From contig CANAIK010000018.1 of NCBI GenBank assembly GCA_947361225.1, forward strand, positions 1 to 33,022: DNA of 33,022 nucleotides. The letters are read 5' to 3'. The notes beneath the pieces are model-generated. The model was given only the letters and a program-made list of their open reading frames with translations, searched no databases and was not told the DNA's origin. Below are positions 8,451 through 16,659 of this stretch, piece after piece (position 1 is the first letter of the stretch; each line of letters opens with the position of its first letter). The position numbers and the translations under genes are program-made. Source of the DNA: an uncultured bacterium (GTDB taxonomy: Bacteria > Cyanobacteriota > Vampirovibrionia > Gastranaerophilales > Gastranaerophilaceae).

Positions 8451-9237
8451 TTCAATAAGACAAGATATCCTAAAAATGATTCACAATGCCAAATCCGGAC
8501 ATCCCGGCGGGTCTTTATCTTGTGTTGATATTTTGGTTGTATTGTATAAAAAAATTCTTAATGTTCCTGTTGATTGGGATAAATCTCCTGATTTTAAGAA
8601 TCGAGACCGATTTATTCTCTCTAAAGGACACGCAAGTGCAGCGCTTTATGCTACTTTGGCTCATTTTGGCTATTTTTCAAAAAGTCTTCTTATGGGTTTT
8701 AGAATCCTGGGATCTAAATTGCAGGGTCATCCCAGTTCTAAAGTTGGTTTAGCGGGGATTGAAGTTTCAACAGGATCCTTGGGTCAAGGACTTTCAATCG
8801 GCGCTGGAGTTGCACTCGCTCTAAGACTCGATAAGATTAAATCCAAGGTCTTTGTTCTTTTGGGTGACGGTGAAATGCAAGAAGGCAGTGTTTGGGAAAG
8901 TTTAATGAATATTAATAACCAAAAACTTAGCAATTTGGTTGTTATTATTGATAAAAATAATTTACAAATAGACGGATCCGTTTGCGATATTAAATCCCTT
9001 GATCCTTTGGATAAAAAGCTCGAAGCCTTTGGATTTAAGGTTAAATCAATCGACGGACACAACTATATAGAGCTTGAAAACGCTTTTATGGAGGCAAAAA
9101 AAGCAAATGAGCCTTTTGCGATAATAGCAAATACAATTAAGGGAAAAGGCGTTTCTTTTATGGAGAATAATCCCTCCTGGCACGGAAAAGCCCCGAACGA
9201 CGAGCAATTAAAACTTGCACTGGAGGAATTATGTTAA
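8434..9237 (+). CDS. tkt: Transketolase, N-terminal (TPP-binding) subunit
   Basis: 267 residues. Split-type transketolase, the half that binds the diphosphate of thiamine pyrophosphate. Visible: SGHPGGSLSCVDIL (21-34), DRFILSKGHAS, QGHPS, STGSLGQGLS and the TPP/Mg motif GDGEMQEGSVWE (144-155) closing with NN at 175-176. It moves two-carbon units in the non-oxidative pentose phosphate pathway together with the next gene. The start is a TTG at 8434, placed 8 bases after AAGGG and inside the end of the glycosyltransferase gene (17-base overlap); no ATG further in would keep the conserved N-terminus. Rare start plus overlap implies translational coupling. Confidence 0.9.
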   Translation: MKKIADSIRQDILKMIHNAKSGHPGGSLSCVDILVVLYKKILNVPVDWDKSPDFKNRDRFILSKGHASAALYATLAHFGYFSKSLLMGFRILGSKLQGHPSSKVGLAGIEVSTGSLGQGLSIGAGVALALRLDKIKSKVFVLLGDGEMQEGSVWESLMNINNQKLSNLVVIIDKNNLQIDGSVCDIKSLDPLDKKLEAFGFKVKSIDGHNYIELENAFMEAKKANEPFAIIANTIKGKGVSFMENNPSWHGKAPNDEQLKLALEELC

Positions 9238-10184
9238 GTAAAGTTGATGAAATTAAATCTCCAAGAAATATATACGGACAAACTTTATCGGAATTAGGTG
9301 AGAAAAACCCTAATATTGTTGTATTGGACGCCGATTTGTCCTGTTCTACCCAAACTTGTAAATTTAGAGACAAATTCCCGAATCGTTTTTTTAATTGTGG
9401 AATCGCAGAACAAGATTTAATAACAACCGCAGCAGGACTGGCTTATGGCGGGAAAACGGTTTTTGCAAGCACTTTTGCAATGTTTGCAACGGCTCGTTGT
9501 CTGGATCAAATTAGAAATACGATTTGTTATTCAAAACTTAACGTTAAAATCGTTGCAACCCACGGCGGAATTACTGTCGGGGAAGACGGTGCGTCCCATC
9601 AGGCGCTTGAAGATATTTCTTTTATGCGATCTATTCCTGATATGAAAGTTATTGTACCTTCGGATTGCACTGAAGTAGAAGAAGTTATAAGATACGCCGC
9701 TCAAACCAAGGGTCCAATGTATATTAGAATTCCAAGGACGAATCTAAAAACAATTTTCGATAAAAACGAATACAAATTCAACCCCAGAGTCGGTTTAAAA
9801 ATTAAAGACGGAAAAGATTTAACAATTGTAACCAACGGCGAAACGCTAGGCGAAGTTTTAATTGCGGCTCAAAAACTATCTCAGGTTGGAATTGAGGCGG
9901 ATATTCTTCATTATCCTGTTGTTAAGCCTTTTGATTTTATTAGTTTGGTTGGAAGTGCTAAAAAAACAAAAAAAGTTATAGTTGTTGAAAATCATAGTAT
10001 AATTGGCGGTTTGGGCTCTGCGGTTTGTGAATCTTTGAGTGAGAATTATCCTACTAAAGTCCTTAGAATCGGAACGGAAGACACTTTCGGTCAATCTGGC
10101 GAACAAAGACAACTAATGGAGTTCTACGGACTTACGGGAACTAAAATTTATGAAAAAATTATTAAATTTATGGATGTAAGATGA
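9231..10184 (+). CDS. tkt: Transketolase, C-terminal (pyrimidine-binding) subunit
   Basis: 317 residues. Contains the pyrimidine-binding domain with the activating Glu in NCGIAEQDLIT (E60), HGGITVGEDGASHQ, RIPR, and the C-terminal transketolase domain (VTNGETLGEVLIAAQKL ... VVENHSIIGGLGSAV ... DTFGQSG). Its ATG at 9231 overlaps the stop of the N-terminal subunit by 7 bases, so both halves are made together and should form the heterotetramer typical of split transketolases (DXS-like arrangement). The stop overlaps the ftsE start (ATGA). Confidence 0.9.
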   Translation: MLSKVDEIKSPRNIYGQTLSELGEKNPNIVVLDADLSCSTQTCKFRDKFPNRFFNCGIAEQDLITTAAGLAYGGKTVFASTFAMFATARCLDQIRNTICYSKLNVKIVATHGGITVGEDGASHQALEDISFMRSIPDMKVIVPSDCTEVEEVIRYAAQTKGPMYIRIPRTNLKTIFDKNEYKFNPRVGLKIKDGKDLTIVTNGETLGEVLIAAQKLSQVGIEADILHYPVVKPFDFISLVGSAKKTKKVIVVENHSIIGGLGSAVCESLSENYPTKVLRIGTEDTFGQSGEQRQLMEFYGLTGTKIYEKIIKFMDVR

Positions 10185-10855
10185 TAGTAGTTAGAGATTT
10201 AGTTAAACAATATAAAAATAAATATGCGCTAAGGGGGATTAATCTTCATATTCAACCCGGTGAATTCGTTTTTTTGGTAGGATCCTCGGGAGCCGGAAAA
10301 TCAACCTTAATGAAAATGTTATATCTTGAGGAACGTCCCACAAGAGGGAATGTTTATGTTGCGGGGATTGATATTGGAAATTTATCCCCTAATAAAATCC
10401 CTAGTTTGAGAAGATGCATGGGAATAGTTTTTCAAGACTACAAACTTCTTCAAAACCACACGGTTTATGATAATATTGCTTATGTTATAAGAACAATGGG
10501 AATTTCATCAAGAGAAATTGAATCCCGTGTTATGGGCGCACTTAAGGTTGTAGGTTTAGAAGATAAATTTAAATCCAAACCTTGTGAACTGTCGGGCGGA
10601 GAGCAACAAAGGGTTTCAATTGCAAGGGCTATCGTAAACGGACCTCCTTTGTTAATTGCAGACGAACCTACGGGAAATTTGGATCCTAAGAACTCTCTTG
10701 AAGTAATGCAAATTCTAGAACAAGTTAACCAAAGAGGAATTACAATCTTAGTGTCTACCCACGATCAAGCAATGGTTAATTATTTTAGAAAAAGAGTTAT
10801 AACCCTTGATTATGGTCAAGTTGTAAGAGATATTCAAGCAGGAACATATGATTAG
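10181..10855 (+). CDS. ftsE: Cell-division ATP-binding protein FtsE
   Basis: 224 residues, normal length. ABC ATPase with Walker A GSSGAGKS (34-41), Q-loop VFQDY (83-87), signature LSGGEQQ (137-143), Walker B LLIADE (157-162) and switch His in STHD (194). FtsE pairs with FtsX at the inner membrane and, by ATP hydrolysis, activates periplasmic murein hydrolases at the septum. Overlaps the transketolase stop by 4 bases and ftsX by 8 bases, so it is embedded in one operon. Confidence 0.95.
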   Translation: MIVVRDLVKQYKNKYALRGINLHIQPGEFVFLVGSSGAGKSTLMKMLYLEERPTRGNVYVAGIDIGNLSPNKIPSLRRCMGIVFQDYKLLQNHTVYDNIAYVIRTMGISSREIESRVMGALKVVGLEDKFKSKPCELSGGEQQRVSIARAIVNGPPLLIADEPTGNLDPKNSLEVMQILEQVNQRGITILVSTHDQAMVNYFRKRVITLDYGQVVRDIQAGTYD

Positions 10856-11762
10856 AAGACAAAAAAGCCAGAATTTAAAACAAAAAGTAAAATCACACAT
10901 TCCTAAAGATTGGATGAGTGAAGTTAGAATAACTTATAGAATCGCCATGGAAACGGTTAAAGGGATTGCGCAGGCAGGGATTGTTAATATTGCGATTATT
11001 ACAACAATTGCTGCAATTCTAACGATTTTCGGGTCAATTTTTAGAGTAACCTTAGCACTTAACACATTTGTTAACTCAATGGGTTCGGCTCTTGAAATTA
11101 GCGCTTATTTAGCGCCAAGTGCCGATATCGGGGCAACGATTAACAAGGTTAAAACCCTGGATCACGTTAAAAAAGTCACCTTTATTTCAAAAGAGGCATC
11201 TTGGATTCAACTTAGAAAAGAAATCGATGTTCCTGATATTACCAATCCTTTGCCTAATTCAATTCACGTAAAGCTTGACGATACGAAAAATATCCTATCT
11301 GTTATGAATGAGCTAAAAAAAGTCGATGGAATCGACGATACAAGCTATGCTAAGGATTTGGTTCCTAAATTTGAAATGATTAACGCCATTATTAATACAA
11401 CGACGGTTGTTTTTGTAATCATAGTATGTGTTCTAACGATTGCAATAATCAACAATACGATTGAACTTGTAATTCAATCCAGAAAAGAAGAAATCGAAAT
11501 AATGCGTTTAATGGGGGTTTCGAATTGGTATATTAAGGCTCCTTTAATCCTTCAAGGCGCAATATACGGCTTTTTGGGGGCATTAATTGCAATTATTCCG
11601 ATTGATATTGTTCAAAGTTATATCATAAAAATGCACGAATTTTTAATGATATCCATTGACCCCTTGGCACAATTTACCGTATTATTTAGTGTATTAACAC
11701 TTGGTGTTGCTTTTAGTTCGGTCGGTAGTTTTTTAAGTATCAAAAAACATCTGCAGGTGTAG
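10848..11762 (+). CDS. ftsX: Cell-division permease-like protein FtsX
   Basis: 304 residues with the four-helix FtsX plan: a cytoplasmic N-terminus, helix near 46-70 (IVNIAIITTIAAILTIFGSI), an extracytoplasmic domain to about 180, then three helices (TTVVFVIIVCVLTIAII; LILQGAIYGFLGALIAII; FTVLFSVLTLGVAFSSVGSF). The linker ELVIQSRKEEIEIMRLMGVS before the third helix is the characteristic coupling region to FtsE. Starts within the 3' end of ftsE. Confidence 0.93.
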   Translation: MIRRQKSQNLKQKVKSHIPKDWMSEVRITYRIAMETVKGIAQAGIVNIAIITTIAAILTIFGSIFRVTLALNTFVNSMGSALEISAYLAPSADIGATINKVKTLDHVKKVTFISKEASWIQLRKEIDVPDITNPLPNSIHVKLDDTKNILSVMNELKKVDGIDDTSYAKDLVPKFEMINAIINTTTVVFVIIVCVLTIAIINNTIELVIQSRKEEIEIMRLMGVSNWYIKAPLILQGAIYGFLGALIAIIPIDIVQSYIIKMHEFLMISIDPLAQFTVLFSVLTLGVAFSSVGSFLSIKKHLQV

Positions 11763-11765
11763 AAA

Positions 11766-12596
11766 ATGAATAATAATAATCCAAATAAACTTGATCCACA
11801 AAAAATTGTAGCAGAATTTAAAGAAATTCCTCCAATGCCTAATGTTATGGTTAAGGCATTGAGTGTTATAAAAAATCCTTCAACAGGGATTGCGGAATTA
11901 GGAAAAATAATGCAGGTGGATCAAGCAATTGCAACTAAAACTTTGAGTCTTGTGAATTCTGCTTTCTATGGTTTTCGCCAACAGGTTACATCAATCAACA
12001 AAGCTCTTGTTATCCTTGGGATGATGAAAGCTAAGAATATAATTATGAGTTTAGCCTTAAAACCAATGATGACGGCGCAAGGTTCAAGAGAACTATGGGA
12101 GCATTCAATAAAATGTGCGGTTGCAAGTGAGCTTTTGGCTAAAGAATACAAAGTTATTAACCCGGATGATGCTTTTGTTATTGGTTTTTTGCACGATATC
12201 GGAAAAATGCTTTTGAATGCTAAAAATCCCCTTAAGTATTCTAAGGTAAAATACCTTGCGGCTCAAGGAAATCTTGATTTAGTTAATGTAGAAGACATGC
12301 AATTTGGGACAAACCATTGCGTTTTAGGCGCACTTGTTTCTAAAAAGTGGCAGCTGCCTGTTATTCTAACCAATTGCATAAGATATCACCACGATCCTGT
12401 GCAAAGCTCTCTTCCAACGGTTTGCGGGATTGTTTATTGCGCTGATAGGCTGGTTCAAACTAATATGGCAAATCCTTTATTTGATCCTAAGGTTGTAAAT
12501 AAGCTCGATTTTAAAATTAACGATCCTATAGCTCTTAGAGAAACGGTTCTTGCTAAAGCGCAAATATTTATTAAAGAAATGTCAATGTCGAATTAA
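11766..12596 (+). CDS. HDOD-domain signalling protein
   Basis: 276 residues. The HDOD domain fills residues 20-215: IPPMPNVMVKALSVI, VDQAIATKTLSLVNSAFYG, INKALVILG and FLHDIGKMLL (HDIGK 143-147). HDOD proteins resemble HD phosphohydrolases, usually without activity, and act as adaptors in stress, motility or cyclic-nucleotide pathways. No second output domain is attached. It lies 3 bases after ftsX and closes the operon before a strong terminator, suggesting joint expression with the division genes. Confidence 0.87.
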   Translation: MNNNNPNKLDPQKIVAEFKEIPPMPNVMVKALSVIKNPSTGIAELGKIMQVDQAIATKTLSLVNSAFYGFRQQVTSINKALVILGMMKAKNIIMSLALKPMMTAQGSRELWEHSIKCAVASELLAKEYKVINPDDAFVIGFLHDIGKMLLNAKNPLKYSKVKYLAAQGNLDLVNVEDMQFGTNHCVLGALVSKKWQLPVILTNCIRYHHDPVQSSLPTVCGIVYCADRLVQTNMANPLFDPKVVNKLDFKINDPIALRETVLAKAQIFIKEMSMSN

Positions 12597-12607
12597 TTTT
12601 TTCCTGG

Positions 12608-12693
12608 AATAATCCACATTTGTCGTGATAAAAAAATATTTCGGAGTCTAATCTAAATTAAGATCCGAAAAATTTTTTGTTTTGTGGATTATT
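12608..12693. terminator. Nested bidirectional terminator between HDOD gene and pheS
   Basis: Inner hairpin: TTTCGGAGTCT (12639-12649) pairs with AGATCCGAAA (12661-12670) with one bulged G, flanked by A-rich sequence on the left and a T run (AATTTTTTG) on the right, so it can end transcripts from both convergent genes. It is enclosed by a second perfect 11-bp inverted repeat, AATAATCCACA (12608-12618) and TGTGGATTATT (12683-12693). Confidence 0.75.
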
Positions 12694-12735
12694 ATAGTTT
12701 TGGTGGGGTTTGGTTTATAATTTGTTTTAATTTAT

Positions 12736-13773
12736 CTAGAATTGTTTTAAGAATCTTTCGTCATTATTAAAGAATAGTCTTATATCATCGATTGCGTATT
12801 TAAGCATTGTTAGTCTTTCAACGCCCATGCCAAAAGCAAATCCGGAATAAACATTGGGGTCGATATCAACTGATTTTAATACGTTTGGATCAACCATTCC
12901 TGCTCCTAAGATTTCTAACCAACCCGTGTTGGAACAAACCGAGCAGCCTTTTCCCTGACACATAATACATTGAACATCAATTTCAACAGAAGGTTCCGTA
13001 AAAGGGAAAAAACTGCTTCTGTATCTTGTAGGACGGGATGATCCGAAATAAAGTCTTATAAATTCATTCAAAACACCCTTTAATTGCGCCATATTTACGT
13101 TTTTATCAACATACAATCCTTCAATTTGGTGGAAAAGATTGTTTTTTCTGGCGCTCACGGATTCGTTTCTATAAACTCGTCCCGGAGAGATTATTTTAAT
13201 TGGAGGTTTAGAATGCATCATTTGTCGAACTTGTGCGGTTGAAGTTTGACTTCTTAGAATGACATTTTTTGCACTTTTGCAATAGAATGTGTCTTGCATA
13301 TCTTTTGCGGGGTGTTCTTTTGGGAAATTCAACAAATCAAAATTGAATTTTTCAACCTCAACCTCAGGAGAAAGTTCTTCTTCAATTAAAGAAAAACCAA
13401 GAAGATTGAAAATTTCGACAATTTCATTAACAGTTTTGGTTAAGGGGTGAATATTTCCTAAGGGAGTGTAATCGCCGTCTTTTGTAATGTCGATTTTTTC
13501 CTTTAGTAATTTTTCGTTGAGTTCTTTTTCATAGAAAAAGTTATATTTTTCATTGCACAAACAGCTGAGCTCTTGTGAAACTTTGTTTAAAAGAGCGCCT
13601 ATAATTGGTTTTTTGTCATTGGGTAAATCTTTTAAACTTTTCTTTAAATTATTAAGCTCGCTGTTTCTGGATAAATATTTGTTCTTAACTTCATCTAAAC
13701 TTTTTAAGCTGTCAATATTATTAATTTCATTTAATGCATTCTGTTTGATTTGTTCAATAGTATTCTCAATCAT
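12736..13773 (-). CDS. pheS: Phenylalanyl-tRNA synthetase alpha subunit
   Basis: 345 residues from the preferred ATG at 13773 (MIENTIEQIK), preceded by AAGGAG; an upstream ATG at 13842 would add an unrelated hydrophobic tail. N-terminal coiled-coil arm (about 1-85), then the class II catalytic core with HPAKDMQDTFY, LRSQTSTAQVR, the motif 2 segment GRVYRNESVSARKNNLFHQ and the motif 3-like GFAFGMGVERLTMLKY. The CIMCQGKGCSVC insertion is a normal cysteine cluster of many PheS proteins. Charges tRNA-Phe together with PheT, which is not adjacent here. Ends against the bidirectional terminator. Confidence 0.93.
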   Translation of the reverse strand: MIENTIEQIKQNALNEINNIDSLKSLDEVKNKYLSRNSELNNLKKSLKDLPNDKKPIIGALLNKVSQELSCLCNEKYNFFYEKELNEKLLKEKIDITKDGDYTPLGNIHPLTKTVNEIVEIFNLLGFSLIEEELSPEVEVEKFNFDLLNFPKEHPAKDMQDTFYCKSAKNVILRSQTSTAQVRQMMHSKPPIKIISPGRVYRNESVSARKNNLFHQIEGLYVDKNVNMAQLKGVLNEFIRLYFGSSRPTRYRSSFFPFTEPSVEIDVQCIMCQGKGCSVCSNTGWLEILGAGMVDPNVLKSVDIDPNVYSGFAFGMGVERLTMLKYAIDDIRLFFNNDERFLKQF

Positions 13774-13877
13774 AAAATTACTCCTTGAATTATAATAATT
13801 CAAAAATATTTTTTTGTCATTTATAATTTTGATATAGAGCAAAATTTTTACAATCGTTGCGCAATAATTGAATTTAT

Positions 13878-14459
13878 TTAATAATTGTTTAATAAACTCA
13901 AATACGGTCTGTATTTAGTTTTGTCCGGTTTATTTTCATCATTTAGAATTTCTTTTGCATCAATTAGAATTCTGTTTTTATCGACAATGTAATATTTATC
14001 CATTTTGTCTGATAAAACAACAGGATTCATTTTTAAAGCCTCTGCTGCTTCAGCTCTTGTTGGGAATATATGGAATTTTTTTGTTTCTGTATTAATTAGA
14101 ACCGCAGGTTTTTTTGATGAGTTTCCATATCGTTGATTTTCTGCGATTTTGTTTCTTTTTTCAATTTGAGCTAATTTTTTAAGCACATTTGCTTTAATTT
14201 CTTCTTTGTCAAAAACCAGTTCCCCATTTTCTTCTTTAATATTTAAATCCCTCATAAAAAGGTGATTTGTACTACCGCCGTATTGTCTATCGTTTTTAAT
14301 GCATTCGTTTATTATGCTTATTGAAAATCCTGTTTTTTTGGAGGCTTCAGTTGTGCTGTTGTATTTGTCAATTGTTCTTTCTTCTAAATTAATATGAAAA
14401 ACCGGTTTTCCTGCTTTAAAATTCATTGGTTTAGAAAAATTTACAGGTGCTATTCTCAT
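13878..14459 (-). CDS. NUMOD-like modular protein without nuclease domain
   Basis: 193 residues starting MRIAPVNFSKPMNFKAG after a good AAGGA site. Two modules are visible: residues about 19-70 (PVFHINLEERTIDKYNSTTE..., ending YGGSTNHLFM) and about 117-165 (PAVLINTETKKFHIFPTRAE...). Each has a short beta strand ending in I-[ND], then x-EA[AS]-x-x-x-G helix-turn-helix-like sequence, then a G/Y-rich strand. This is the pattern of nuclease-associated modular (NUMOD) repeats, which bind DNA in homing endonucleases, but no GIY-YIG or HNH motif is present. It is a paralogue of 14489-15415 and 26377-27321. Function unknown; DNA binding is an inference. Confidence 0.7.
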   Translation of the reverse strand: MRIAPVNFSKPMNFKAGKPVFHINLEERTIDKYNSTTEASKKTGFSISIINECIKNDRQYGGSTNHLFMRDLNIKEENGELVFDKEEIKANVLKKLAQIEKRNKIAENQRYGNSSKKPAVLINTETKKFHIFPTRAEAAEALKMNPVVLSDKMDKYYIVDKNRILIDAKEILNDENKPDKTKYRPYLSLLNNY

Positions 14460-14488
14460 AAAAAAATTCCTTTCTTGTAGTTTAATTG

Positions 14489-15415
14489 TTAAAATTCTTT
14501 TGTGGCAAAATCTTTTGTTATAGAAACGATTTTTTGTAATAATTTTTCATCTAAGATATTTCCTTCTTTGGTTGATTTTTCAAAAAAATAAGCCGGGATT
14601 AGAACAAAACCCGAACAACGATATTTTTCTTGTTCAACGCAATTGTAAATCACGTCCTTGTCGACATCCAAGAATGAAGAAACGGAATCTAAGTTTTTGA
14701 ATTTTTTTACAGTTTCGTTTTTATCGATTAAGTAGAATCCATCAATATTTTCATTCATTGTATCTATATTTACATATCTGTGCAGAGTTTCTTTTGTTGA
14801 AGTTGCCTCTTTAAAACCTTTTTGTTTCAATATATCCAAATAATGGGAATATTTTGTCTTATCGAGTTTACCTTCCTTATTTATAACTTTTTCTAACGGG
14901 ATTAAAATTTTTTTATCATCAACAATAAGATATCCTTTTACATATACTCTTGCTCTTAAATATTCTTTGTTGAATCTTAGATCAGTGGCAGCTTCGCCTT
15001 TGTTAGGATATCTGCGAGCTTTCTTTGTTTCGATATCCATAAGCACAACCGGTACAGGATTAGTGCCTACAATCGTATTTTTTTCAAGTCTTTGTTTTGT
15101 TTCTTTTATTATTTCAAGTTTTTTAATTATGGATTCTTTGATTTCTTCTTCGTCAAAAACTAACTCCCCGTTTTCTTTTACTTCGATATTTAACTCGTCT
15201 TTTTTCATAAAGACATAATCAAAACTGCCGGTTAGTTGTTTGTTGGCATAAATGCAATCTCTTACCGTGCCTGCAGTGAATCCGGTATCTCTTGAGGCAT
15301 CAGCGCAGCTTTTGTAATATTTTATTGTTCTATCTTTAGTGTTAATCGCAAAAACCGGCAGACGACCACCGCCTTTATAATGCATTTGCTTTGGGGCAAT
15401 ATTTCTAATTTTCAT
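14489..15415 (-). CDS. NUMOD-like modular protein, three modules, no nuclease domain
   Basis: 308 residues, start MKIRNIAPKQMHYKGG with AAGGAA upstream. Three modules: about 18-70 (PVFAINTKDRTIKYYKSCAD...), 120-168 (PVVLMDIETKKARRYPNKGE...) and 222-275 (GFYLIDKNETVKKFKNLDSV...). The first two align one-to-one with the two modules of the downstream gene, including the linker with ENGELVFDEEEIK, so the shorter gene looks like a duplicate lacking the third module. No catalytic nuclease residues are visible. It lies 54 bases after nifS and 29 bases before the shorter copy on the same strand, possibly read through from the nif pair. Function unknown. Confidence 0.7.
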   Translation of the reverse strand: MKIRNIAPKQMHYKGGGRLPVFAINTKDRTIKYYKSCADASRDTGFTAGTVRDCIYANKQLTGSFDYVFMKKDELNIEVKENGELVFDEEEIKESIIKKLEIIKETKQRLEKNTIVGTNPVPVVLMDIETKKARRYPNKGEAATDLRFNKEYLRARVYVKGYLIVDDKKILIPLEKVINKEGKLDKTKYSHYLDILKQKGFKEATSTKETLHRYVNIDTMNENIDGFYLIDKNETVKKFKNLDSVSSFLDVDKDVIYNCVEQEKYRCSGFVLIPAYFFEKSTKEGNILDEKLLQKIVSITKDFATKEF

Positions 15416-15469
15416 ACAAAATTCCTTTTTCGTACTTTAATTAAAACCCCTCAAGAAATTTTTTTGTTA

Positions 15470-16657
15470 TTACATTCCAAGTTCTTTTAATTCTTTTTGA
15501 AAAGGCGAAATCCTCGCCAATTTTTCAATAACCTTGGGAATTTCAATAAGTGCGTAGTCAATTTCATCTTCTTTTGTAAATTTAGATAAAGAAAAACGAA
15601 TTGAACCGTGCAAGGATGTAAAAGGAACTTTTTGCGCTCTTAAAACGTGACTTGGATCTAAACTTCCGCTTGTGCAAGCACTCCCCGAGGAAGCGTAAAT
15701 TCCTAAATCGTTTAAATACAAAAGAATTAGCTCCCCTTCGATGTATTCAAAACCGATATTTGTCGTATTAGGAACTCTGGAGCTGCTTTTGGAGTTTAGT
15801 TTTGCATTCTTAATTTTTTCTAAAAGCCCCGATTCCAGTTTATCTCTTAATCTTCGAACTTCTTTATTCTCGAATTCAAGAGCGTTTTTTGCAAGTTTAG
15901 CAGCCTCCCCTAAACCAACAATAAAAGCTGTGTTTTGGGTTCCTGCTCGAAGTGAGTTTTCTTGATGTCCTCCTAAGATAAAAGGGTCAAAAAGAGTTCC
16001 TTTTTTAACATACAAAGCCCCGATTCCTTTGGGTGCGTGGAATTTATGACCTGAAATCGAATAAAAATCAATATCCGAGTTATCCAATTCAATTGGAATT
16101 TTTCCTGCTGCTTGAACTCCGTCTACAAAAAATTTCACATTTTTGTTGATTTTTTTAACCTCAGCTGCAATTTCTTTAACAGGATAAATCGTTCCTGTTT
16201 CATTGTTTGCGTGCATAACGGATACAAGGATTGTTTTTTCGTTTACTTTGTTTAATAAACTTTCAATATTCAAATCCCCACATTCGTTAACCCCAATATA
16301 GCTTGCGCTATAGCCTTTGCGCTCTAAATCTTCATAAACCGATAAAACACAAGGATGTTCAACCTGGGTTGTTATTATATGGTTATTTTCCCTTGTTCCG
16401 TAATGAGAAACAATCCCTTTAATTGCAGTATTTGCGCTTTCTGTAGCGCAAGAAGTAAAAATTATTGAACTTGAATCACTGACCCCTAAAAGTTCTCCTA
16501 CTTGATTCCTTGCTTGTTCAATCGCTTTAGCGGTTTTTCTTGCAGGGTTATACATACTTGAGGGATTTGCGTAAAGTTCCTCTAAATAAGGAATCATTTT
16601 ATCAAGCACTTTTTTATCTACTTTTGTTGTTGCGTTGTTATCTAAATATATTTCCAT
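15470..16657 (-). CDS. nifS: Cysteine desulfurase, NifS/IscS family
   Basis: 395 residues. PLP enzyme removing sulfur from L-cysteine for Fe-S clusters. N-terminal YLDNNATTKVD, the substrate-site HANNETGTIYP (149-159), PLP lysine K205 in SGHKFHAPKG, and the catalytic persulfide Cys in SSGSACTSGSLDPSHVL (C328), which is the short-loop class I arrangement of NifS/IscS. Begins 2 bases after the nifU stop, so both are cotranscribed and the enzyme should feed the scaffold protein next to it. Confidence 0.93.
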   Translation of the reverse strand: MEIYLDNNATTKVDKKVLDKMIPYLEELYANPSSMYNPARKTAKAIEQARNQVGELLGVSDSSSIIFTSCATESANTAIKGIVSHYGTRENNHIITTQVEHPCVLSVYEDLERKGYSASYIGVNECGDLNIESLLNKVNEKTILVSVMHANNETGTIYPVKEIAAEVKKINKNVKFFVDGVQAAGKIPIELDNSDIDFYSISGHKFHAPKGIGALYVKKGTLFDPFILGGHQENSLRAGTQNTAFIVGLGEAAKLAKNALEFENKEVRRLRDKLESGLLEKIKNAKLNSKSSSRVPNTTNIGFEYIEGELILLYLNDLGIYASSGSACTSGSLDPSHVLRAQKVPFTSLHGSIRFSLSKFTKEDEIDYALIEIPKVIEKLARISPFQKELKELGM

Positions 16658-16659
16658 TT

